Assembly: GCF_014647855.1 (NCBI RefSeq)
Contig: NZ_BMPZ01000005.1
Location: 153,689 to 217,688, forward strand
Source: Shewanella gelidii
Lineage (GTDB): Bacteria; Pseudomonadota; Gammaproteobacteria; Enterobacterales; Shewanellaceae
DNA: 64,000 nt
Reading direction: 5' to 3'
Made by a program: the position numbers and the translations under genes
Part shown: positions 57,490 through 64,000 of the stretch, one piece after another
How the letters are laid out: each line of letters starts with the position of its first letter
How positions within the stretch are numbered: the first letter of the stretch is position 1
Notes under the pieces: generated by a model
The model's database searches: none
The model's input: the letters and a program-made list of their open reading frames with translations, nothing else
Told to the model about the DNA's origin: nothing

Positions 57490-59334
57490 ATGGATGCAAG
57501 TGAGCTTCAACCTGTACTTGATTTTCTAAAGAGTTTAGTGCCTTTTGATGATTTATCAGAGCAAACGTTGCTGCAATGCTGCAAACGACTAACCATTGGT
57601 TATTACGGTAAAGCGCAGGGATACGTCCCGCTTGATGCTGATAACCCACAGCTTTATATCGTTCGTAGTGGCGCGTTTGAGGTAACGGATCCTGATGGGG
57701 AGCTGATTGACCGATTGGGGGAGGGAGACTATTTTGGTTTTCCTTCTTTGTTGAGTGGAGAAGTCAATACAAGAGTCCATATCTTAGAAGATGCACTAGT
57801 TTACCATTTAGACTTAGAATCTTTTGACGACTTGCGTAAGGAAAGTCGTTTATTTGATCGTTTTTTCAATCGTGCATATGCAAAAAGAATGCGTCACCAA
57901 GGGCGCTTTAAAGCAAAAGAGTTAACGACGACGAGCCGCATTAGAACACTAATGTCTTCTAGCCCACTGACGATTGATATGCAGTCGACAATTCTTCAAG
58001 CGGCACAATTGATGCGTCAAGCAAGAGTTTCTTCTGTACTGGTTATTGATAATCATAAACTTGCAGGTATTTTAACTGACCGAGATCTTCGCAATCGTGT
58101 ATTAGCCGAGGGGCTTGATGGTGCTTTACCGGTTCACCAAGCGATGACCACCACGCCAATTACGGTACATCCAAATACAATAGTATTCGAAGCGATGCTA
58201 TTAATGAGCGAGCATAGTATCCACCATTTACCTGTCGTAGAAGAAGATAAAGCTGTAGGTGTGATAACAAGTACTGACATATTGCGTGGTCAAAGCTCAC
58301 AACCGTTGTTGCTCATTGGTGAAATTGAGCGTCAAAAAGATTTACCTAGCCTCATCAATGTAAGCAAACAAATCCCATTACTACTTCAAAACCTGATCAG
58401 TGCTGATGCGAGAGCTGAAGAGATTGGACGAATTCTAACCTCCGTGACCGATGCCTTGACAAGGCGACTTATTCATCTGAACCAGCAAGTACTTGGGGAA
58501 GCACCGATGCCTTTTTGTTGGCTTTCATTCGGCTCTCAGGGGAGACAAGATCAAGCTGCTTGCTCAGACCAAGATAACGGCTTATTACTTGCGCATGAGC
58601 CGGATGAACATGCCAAAGCATATTTCGAAGCTCTTACTAAAGCGGTTTGTGCGGGCTTAAACGAATGTGGTTACGTGTATTGTCCCGGCGATATTATGGC
58701 GCAAAATCCGCAGTGGTGTATGTCATTAGAAAAGTGGCAAGGGGTCTTTGAGCAATGGGTCATGTCGCCGCAGCCTAAAGCACTGATGCACGCGAGTATC
58801 TTTTTCGATATGCGTTCGGTTTACGGCCCAATTAGCTTGTTTGATGCACTACAAGATCGGGTACTTGCCAATACAAAAGGCAACGATATTTTCTTGGCCG
58901 GGCTTGCTGGTAATGCACTGTCTGAAGCGCCACCGCTTGGTTTCTTCCGTAAGTTTGTGCTCGAGAGAGATGGCAGTGAAGTGAAAGGAATTGATTTAAA
59001 GCATCGTGGCAGTGCGTTGATTAATGATATTGCACGTGTGTATTCGTTGTTTGCAGGAATTAAAGAAGTGAATACAGCAAAAAGGATCCGCGTGTTGATG
59101 GAAATGAATATCATCAACCGCAAAGATGCGCTCAATTTGGCCGATGCGCACGAGTTCATTGGGCATATGCGATTAGCGAATCAAGGGCATCAGTTCACCC
59201 ATGATCAAGCGTGTACAAACTACCTCTTGCCCCAAAATTTGTCGTCACTGGTTCGCCATCAATTGCGAGATGCGTTTAAGGTGGTGCATGATGCACAATC
59301 GGGTATGAAGTTGAAATTTACGAGGACATTTTAG
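57490..59334 (+). CDS. cNMP-binding / CBS / DUF294 nucleotidyltransferase-like protein
   Basis: 614 residues in four parts: a cyclic-nucleotide-binding-like domain (about 10-135), two CBS domains (about 155-275), a nucleotidyltransferase-like DUF294 domain (about 300-440) with FGSQGRQDQAACSDQDNGLLLA, which has the GS-x-G-R...SD-x-D pattern of GlnD-type enzymes, and a C-terminal helical DUF294_C domain. It regularly sits beside DUF4212/SSS genes. It may sense a nucleotide and modify or regulate the transporter; no activity is established. Confidence 0.92.
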   Translation: MDASELQPVLDFLKSLVPFDDLSEQTLLQCCKRLTIGYYGKAQGYVPLDADNPQLYIVRSGAFEVTDPDGELIDRLGEGDYFGFPSLLSGEVNTRVHILEDALVYHLDLESFDDLRKESRLFDRFFNRAYAKRMRHQGRFKAKELTTTSRIRTLMSSSPLTIDMQSTILQAAQLMRQARVSSVLVIDNHKLAGILTDRDLRNRVLAEGLDGALPVHQAMTTTPITVHPNTIVFEAMLLMSEHSIHHLPVVEEDKAVGVITSTDILRGQSSQPLLLIGEIERQKDLPSLINVSKQIPLLLQNLISADARAEEIGRILTSVTDALTRRLIHLNQQVLGEAPMPFCWLSFGSQGRQDQAACSDQDNGLLLAHEPDEHAKAYFEALTKAVCAGLNECGYVYCPGDIMAQNPQWCMSLEKWQGVFEQWVMSPQPKALMHASIFFDMRSVYGPISLFDALQDRVLANTKGNDIFLAGLAGNALSEAPPLGFFRKFVLERDGSEVKGIDLKHRGSALINDIARVYSLFAGIKEVNTAKRIRVLMEMNIINRKDALNLADAHEFIGHMRLANQGHQFTHDQACTNYLLPQNLSSLVRHQLRDAFKVVHDAQSGMKLKFTRTF

Positions 59335-59335
59335 T

Positions 59336-60022
59336 TTGTTAGCGAGTTTCTGGTTAAAAATGCGATTACGAAAACAACTGCTAAAGTGTAAGCATGTCAC
59401 TTTGCAGCGTTACTTGGAGGCCTTGAATCGTGTTTTGAATTTAAATGTTAATGATGTTGAATTGGTTGCACTCGATCTTGAAATGACCGGTTTAGACCCT
59501 CAAGTGGATCAGATTTTGAGCATAGGAATCGTGCCGATATCCCATGGGCAATTGCAAATGCAGCAAGCCGAGCATAAGCTCATTAAAATTGATGGCAGTG
59601 TCGGTCAAAGTGCCACGATTCACGGTATTTTGGACCATCACTTAGAAGATGCAGTATCAATTGAAGAAGCGATTGAGTGGTTGCTTGAACAGACACAAGG
59701 AAAGTTCATTGTGGCTCATCATGCTCCATTAGATATTCGGTTTCTGCAGGTTCAATTCCAAAAAATCTATAATGAAAATGTCAAATTGCCTGTTATAGAT
59801 ACATTAATGATTGAGCGAAACCGATTGTTAAAACAACACGAAACCCTCCAAGATGGCGCGCTGCGTCTTGGCGCTAGCCGAGCGAGGTATAACTTACCTG
59901 TTTATAACGCCCACAACGCCCTCATTGATGCGTTGGCTTGCGGTGAGTTATTGCTGGCACAAATCCAGGCGATATCAACGCAAGGTCAGGTTAAAATCGC
60001 GGATATCGCGAAGCTCACCTAG
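59336..60022 (+). CDS. DnaQ-like 3'-5' exonuclease
   Basis: 228 residues from TTG 59336, one base after the previous stop, with GAGG about 10 bases upstream. DEDDh exonuclease motifs: DLEMTGLD (Exo I), the AHHAPLDIRFL region (Exo II) and YNAHNALIDALA (Exo III). Its place behind the DUF294 gene is a conserved arrangement, as in many gammaproteobacteria. Substrate (DNA or RNA) unknown. Confidence 0.9.
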   Translation: MLASFWLKMRLRKQLLKCKHVTLQRYLEALNRVLNLNVNDVELVALDLEMTGLDPQVDQILSIGIVPISHGQLQMQQAEHKLIKIDGSVGQSATIHGILDHHLEDAVSIEEAIEWLLEQTQGKFIVAHHAPLDIRFLQVQFQKIYNENVKLPVIDTLMIERNRLLKQHETLQDGALRLGASRARYNLPVYNAHNALIDALACGELLLAQIQAISTQGQVKIADIAKLT

Positions 60023-60150
60023 GTTTTACGCGTCGTTGAGACTTAAAGTGCAGGTTAAAGTTAGCGCAAGTTTATTTACAATTTTGTAATTCCTTTTTCC
60101 ATTTATCTCTTCTAATTTTAATATAAGCTTTTCATCGAGGAGCCTTGAAT

Positions 60151-60756
60151 ATGGCTATCCCTCTCATTCTGTTAGGTAGTGCAATCGTGGGTGCGGGAAT
60201 GCTCGCTGAAGACCGCGCTCGTCGCCAAAAAATAGAATTAAGGCGTCGGCTAAACATACCGCAGAAGGCCGGTGTACTGGAACCAAGATTAATTCAGGAG
60301 CCGAGCTTATATGAGCAAGGTTTTTTGCGTGTAAAGCCGGTACCGGGTTCAATTATTTGTTGTTTTGTGTTTGGCGTGATTGAGCATAGTGGCATTTGGC
60401 TGGGTGAGGATACGATTATTGAACTTCATGGTAGTGGTTTAATTCGAGCTGTTTCTGTGCAGCGATTTCTTGCTGGTCGAAGTGGCAATAACATTTTTAT
60501 TGCTTGTGATGCCCATCATCAGCCTTTGGTATCTAGCCATTGTTTAGAGGCCGCAAGCAACCAAATATTTTCTTATCGAGATTATGATCTGTTTGATAAT
60601 AACTGTCATCGATTCGTATGGGAGTGCCTAACGAATGAGTCGGTTGCGATTGCGAGTTTTGAGACATTGAGTCAAAAAATGGCGGTGCATTTTAAAAAGT
60701 CAATTTATTGGGATCAAATTGAAAGAAGCCCATTCGTGAGTGGTGAAATCACTTAA
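60151..60756 (+). CDS. LRAT-like (NC domain) protein with N-terminal membrane anchor
   Basis: 201 residues from ATG 60151, with GAGGAG about 10 bases upstream; TTG 60145 is the alternative. One hydrophobic segment at the N-terminus (residues 2-19), then a permuted NlpC/P60 domain of the lecithin-retinol-acyltransferase type: conserved His in IEHSGIWLG, catalytic Cys in DNNCHRFVW. Such proteins are acyltransferases or phospholipases in eukaryotes; bacterial roles are mostly unknown. Confidence 0.82.
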   Translation: MAIPLILLGSAIVGAGMLAEDRARRQKIELRRRLNIPQKAGVLEPRLIQEPSLYEQGFLRVKPVPGSIICCFVFGVIEHSGIWLGEDTIIELHGSGLIRAVSVQRFLAGRSGNNIFIACDAHHQPLVSSHCLEAASNQIFSYRDYDLFDNNCHRFVWECLTNESVAIASFETLSQKMAVHFKKSIYWDQIERSPFVSGEIT

Positions 60757-60785
60757 CCATATAACTCGTGTTAAATGGTTAAGTG
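60750..60785 (+). terminator. Perfect 11-bp hairpin at the end of the LRAT-like gene
   Basis: CACTTAACCAT (60750-60760) with ATGGTTAAGTG (60775-60785), 14-base loop, overlapping the stop codon. No U-tract, so termination is uncertain. Confidence 0.4.
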
Positions 60786-60863
60786 CCATAACCGTGCAGC
60801 TTCACCCTTTGGCATCATCAGCCTGAGGTCTAAGCTGGATAGACTTAAGCTTTTTACAAACCT

Positions 60864-61928
60864 TTATTTACAAAAATGGTCTACTGCGCGTTTCACAAGT
60901 TCAATGCCTGTTTTATCGCAGGGTGGCAATTCGGCATCGGACTCTGCAAGTGGAGTTACTCGGTCTCCCCATTTTAGGGCTAATGCTGCTGACGTTAAGC
61001 CTGCTCCGAAGGCACAAGACAGAATGGTTTGATTTGGCTTAATCATGCCTTTTTCTAGTGCATCACAGATAGCAATAGGAATCGTAGCTGCCGATGTGTT
61101 GCCGTAATTCGCAATATTTACCACAGCCTTTTCTTTTGGAATTTTCATACGGCTAATGAGAGTATCAATAATTCGTTCATTGGCCTGGTGTGGAATGACC
61201 CAGTCAACTTCGTCTTTATCGATATTACATTTCTCTAGAACTTTCTTACTTAGCTTACCCATGCCGTTAATTGCACGCTTGAAAATTTCTTGGCCATCAA
61301 ATTGAATAAAGAAATCGAGGGATTCTGCAGCAAATCGGTCCATAGCTGTACCAAAACCGGCCGATAGTATATCGCGCCCAGCGGGGTCATTGTTGAGCTC
61401 ATAGCCCAGTACACCACCTTCGATTTCGCTTGCCTCTAATACCACTGCGCCAGCACCATCGCCAAATAACACGGCTGTTTCACGACGAGACCAATCTAAG
61501 TAAAAAGACAGTCGTTCGGCACCGATCACAAGAACTTTTTGGTTCTGACCACTTTTGATCAATGAACTTGCAAGACCTAAACCGTATAAGAATCCACTGC
61601 AGGCTGCATTCACATCAAAAGCCGCACATTTTGCACCGATTTCAGCTTGTACTGTTGAAGCTATATTAGGAATAAGAGTATCTGGGCTTGCAGTGGCAAG
61701 GATAATCATATCGATATCACTGCCTTCAAGGCCCGCAGCGGCTAAAGCTCTTTTTGCCGCAACAACGGCTAGGCCCGATGTATTGACATGACTAATGTGC
61801 CTTTGGCTTATTCCTGTACGAGGTTTTATCCATTCATCAGAAGTTTCGATGAACGTCGCAAGGTCGTGATTTGTAAGTGTTGCGGGAGGGACACATTTTC
61901 CCCATCCGGTAATATGAGCATACTGCAT
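60864..61928 (-). CDS. 3-oxoacyl-ACP synthase III (FabH-like)
   Basis: 354 residues from ATG 61928 (GAGA upstream); the start at 61979 would add 17 residues unlike the family. Thiolase-fold triad: C110 in NAACSGFLYG, His in WVIPHQANERI, Asn in NYGNTSAATIP. It condenses acyl-CoA with malonyl-ACP. It is longer than housekeeping FabH (about 317) because of an insertion around residues 195-225, and stands alone outside a fab cluster, so it may be a paralogue with another acyl preference. Downstream of the GntR regulator gene on the same strand. Confidence 0.9.
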   Translation of the reverse strand: MQYAHITGWGKCVPPATLTNHDLATFIETSDEWIKPRTGISQRHISHVNTSGLAVVAAKRALAAAGLEGSDIDMIILATASPDTLIPNIASTVQAEIGAKCAAFDVNAACSGFLYGLGLASSLIKSGQNQKVLVIGAERLSFYLDWSRRETAVLFGDGAGAVVLEASEIEGGVLGYELNNDPAGRDILSAGFGTAMDRFAAESLDFFIQFDGQEIFKRAINGMGKLSKKVLEKCNIDKDEVDWVIPHQANERIIDTLISRMKIPKEKAVVNIANYGNTSAATIPIAICDALEKGMIKPNQTILSCAFGAGLTSAALALKWGDRVTPLAESDAELPPCDKTGIELVKRAVDHFCK

Positions 61929-62018
61929 GAATTTTCTCTTATTAAAAAAGCAGAATTCTTTTTCTGCCTGATAGTTCATCGTCTTAGCTTAGAGAAGGTG
62001 GGTACATTCGTCCGTGAT

Positions 62019-62687
62019 CTAGGCCACCTGTTTGGCGACTCGTTCTTTAATTGCTTCAGCAGCTTGCAAAATATGCTGCTTAAGTAAATCAACGGCTTGT
62101 TCGATTTGTTTATCTCTACAATAGCTAAGTAGTTGTTTGTGTTCTTGCTCTGCTTGTGGAATGCCGCCATCAAGTAAAAGCTGCAAACGGATATATCGGT
62201 CACACATCGTATTGAGCCCGTGAACAACGGCCAGAGTGTGTGGACGTTGAGCGGCTTGATATAAACAAGTATGGAATTCGGTGTTTAGAACACTCCAGCT
62301 CGCTACAGAATCGACCTGCTTAAATGCTGCGTTCATCTTGTCTAACACATTTTGTGCTTGCTCAATGTCGCTATCCGATAACTGTGGGATGGCTTTTGCT
62401 AATAGATCTGTTTCAGTCAACGCCCTGAGTTCAAACAGCTCCGTGACTTGTTCAACCGACAAAGGGCTTACCGTAGCACCTTTATGCGCCTCGAATACAA
62501 CAAGACCTTCAGCTTCCAATTGTACTAAAGCTTCACGGATGGGAATGCGGCTGACATTGAGCATGGTTGCAAGCGCACTTTGCCTTAAAGGCTTTCCTGC
62601 AGGAATATCACCTGAGAGAATTTTTTCCCTGAGTATTTCTACGACCAGTTGTGTCCGCGTTTTATGTGCGATGGGTTGAGTCATCAT
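62019..62687 (-). CDS. GntR/FCD-family transcriptional regulator
   Basis: 222 residues (an ATG at 62684 would shorten it by one). N-terminal winged helix (about 10-75: LRQSALATMLNVSRIPIREALVQLEAEGLVVF) and C-terminal FCD ligand-binding helices with the metal-type residues in LNTEFHTCLY. FCD regulators respond to carboxylic acids. It lies 90 bases upstream of the FabH-like gene in the same direction, so the two may be co-transcribed and functionally linked. Confidence 0.92.
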   Translation of the reverse strand: MMTQPIAHKTRTQLVVEILREKILSGDIPAGKPLRQSALATMLNVSRIPIREALVQLEAEGLVVFEAHKGATVSPLSVEQVTELFELRALTETDLLAKAIPQLSDSDIEQAQNVLDKMNAAFKQVDSVASWSVLNTEFHTCLYQAAQRPHTLAVVHGLNTMCDRYIRLQLLLDGGIPQAEQEHKQLLSYCRDKQIEQAVDLLKQHILQAAEAIKERVAKQVA

Positions 62688-63019
62688 GATCGAAGGAACT
62701 CTATCTGGTTAAACAAGCGGCTAAAGGTTAACGTGTCATATTAGATAAATAAAGTAAAAACAAGCAAGAATATAAGCATAGTCGCAGTTCCAGGACTGCT
62801 TCCTAAATTTGTTGGGTTTGCCGATGAACTTATGTTTCTTACGTTCTGCTCGAAAATGTTAGTTTTTTTAAGTGCTTTTTTGTCTGACTAACCCATTCAT
62901 TGCGATGAACCGAAGTTGTGAACTTGCGAGTTGATTGTGAATTATTGTGAAAATGAGAGTATGAATTGCAGCGGTTAGCTGGAATAATAGCTTGTAATTA
63001 AAAGGTGAGGAGAAAGACG
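62688..63019. other. Divergent intergenic region, gntR and gmhB
   Basis: About 330 bases, A/T-rich. It must hold promoters for both genes; I found no convincing GntR operator palindrome or -35/-10 pair. Confidence 0.4.
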
Positions 63020-63586
63020 GTGACCCCGGCAGTATTTTTAGATCGTGATGGTGTGATCAATTTGGATCATGGATATGTTCATCAAGTCGATGACTTTGAA
63101 TATGTTGAAGGGGTGTTTGAAGCAACAAAAGCGTTAAAAGACGCTGGCTATAAGTTAGTTGTAGTGACCAACCAATCGGGCATTGCCCGAGGTATGTATA
63201 GTGAAGAGCAGTTTGCGACACTCACGGAGTGGATGGACTGGAATTTTGCTGACAAAGGGGTTGATTTAGATGGGATCTACTATTGCCCGCATCACGCAGA
63301 AAAAGGTCTCGCTGAATATAAAGTTGACTGCGAATGTCGAAAGCCTAAACCTGGAATGCTACTGACCGCGGCTAAGTTTTTAAAAATAGATGTGAACCGT
63401 TCGGTGATGGTTGGTGATAAGCGTGATGATATGCTAGCAGCGGCAGCGGCAGGGGTACCGATTCGAATCCTAGTGCGTACCGGGAAAAGCGTAACCCAAG
63501 AAGCAATGGATAGTGCGACTGTGGTTCTTGATAGTGTGGCAGATGTTCCTGCTTATCTAACTCGTTTATCCTCATCAACGGATTAA
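63020..63586 (+). CDS. gmhB: D-glycero-beta-D-manno-heptose 1,7-bisphosphate 7-phosphatase
   Basis: 188 residues from GTG 63020, preceded by GAGGAG eight bases upstream; GTG 63005 would place the start before that SD. HAD motif [15 protein letters not shown] (D8, D10), TNQSGIARG, the zinc loop CPHH...CECRKP and MVGDKRDDM. It makes heptose 1-phosphate for the LPS inner core. As in E. coli it is followed by an rRNA operon. Confidence 0.96.
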   Translation: MTPAVFLDRDGVINLDHGYVHQVDDFEYVEGVFEATKALKDAGYKLVVVTNQSGIARGMYSEEQFATLTEWMDWNFADKGVDLDGIYYCPHHAEKGLAEYKVDCECRKPKPGMLLTAAKFLKIDVNRSVMVGDKRDDMLAAAAAGVPIRILVRTGKSVTQEAMDSATVVLDSVADVPAYLTRLSSSTD

Positions 63587-64000
63587 GCCTTTATATATCC
63601 CTGCAAACCGTTAACGTTGAATGATATGGTGCACATTAATTCATATGTTCATTGCGACTTCAATGGCTGGCTCGCCATGAGAGGATTGCTCGTTTTTAAA
63701 CGATATCTTCGATAACAAAACCTCTACTAATAATTGGGTTCATTCAAATAAGCCAATTAAAGCTTATGTCTGGTTATCGAGGATTATCGTGTTATTTATT
63801 GTCATTACGTTTATTCATAAACTCAACTTGGTGGATTCTTAATCAGTCAGTCAAAGGATGAAACATTTTTCTGAAAAAGCCCTTGCGCGGTTTCAAAATC
63901 TCCCTATAATGCGCATCCACTGACACGGCAGAGCAACTTCGCAAGAAGGTGATAAAGCCAGTCAGGGCGCAGAATTAGCCTTGGTTAATTCATCGGTGCA
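63587..64000. other. Region between gmhB and an rRNA operon, with rrn leader
   Basis: No protein gene. The first 280 bases show nothing definite; the rrn promoter follows, and from about 63917 to the edge the sequence would be rRNA leader. The 16S gene has not begun by base 64000. Confidence 0.6.
63850..63916 (+). promoter_or_regulatory. rrn P1-like ribosomal RNA promoter
   Basis: TTGCGC (63883-63888), 16 bases, perfect TATAAT (63905-63910), then a GCGC discriminator typical of stringently controlled rRNA promoters. Upstream, AAACATTTTTCTGAAAAA (63861-63878) fits an UP element. The gmhB context supports an rrn operon starting past the right edge. Confidence 0.85.

Overview
The window looks like a chromosomal core segment of a marine gammaproteobacterium, most likely of the order Alteromonadales (relatives of Shewanella, Pseudoalteromonas, Idiomarina). 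This rests on gene content: divergent rne/rluC, an Smc rather than MukB condensin next to zipA and ligA, a CctA-type small tetraheme cytochrome, two large TonB-dependent receptors, and gmhB next to a ribosomal RNA promoter. I cannot settle the genus. I saw no insertion sequence, prophage, CRISPR array or tRNA gene.

Layout. 1-4345: a phospholipid cluster resembling E. coli ynbBCD (hydrolase/methyltransferase, PAP2 plus dual-specificity phosphatase, CDP-diglyceride synthase, acyltransferase). 4421-5591: an adenine riboswitch ahead of an adenine-deaminase-type enzyme, with a possible 16-codon leader ORF between them. 5878-11564: two small secreted proteins, a low-molecular-weight phosphatase, RbgA GTPase, MsrBA fusion and a SulP transporter. 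11828-17680: RNase E diverging from rluC and a HAD phosphatase. 17712-23020: bioA diverging from bioBFCD around a BirA operator. 23438-26032: htpX behind two identical palindromes, a tetraheme cytochrome and a LuxR-type regulator. 26312-28076: hinT, two hotdog thioesterases and the lipoprotein ycfL.

28218-32935: a TPP riboswitch followed by an outer-membrane receptor, a YkoF-like thiamine-binding protein, a PnuC-family transporter and a ThiK-like kinase. Together these form a complete thiamine capture-and-trap route across both membranes. The riboswitch shows a readable anti-sequestor/SD-sequestor pair. 33083-38499: DoxX protein, nitroreductase, acetyltransferase, small secreted protein and a second TonB receptor preceded by a strikingly A/C-rich upstream region on its own strand. 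39351-45310: cysK, a REC-REC-GGDEF protein, a DUF5916 barrel protein and cysZ. 45532-52143: smc, zipA, ligA.

52235-60756: a DUF2919 membrane protein, HD-GYP phosphodiesterase, SDR protein, and an operon of DUF4212 protein, acetate-type Na+ symporter, cNMP/CBS/nucleotidyltransferase regulator and exonuclease with a CRP-like site upstream, then an LRAT-like protein. 60864-62687 (minus): GntR regulator and a FabH-like synthase. 63020-64000: gmhB and a strong rrn P1-like promoter whose operon begins beyond the right edge.

The most unusual signals are regulatory: the two riboswitches, the htpX palindromes, the A/C-rich TonB-receptor upstream region and the 42-bp-spaced repeats between cysZ and smc.
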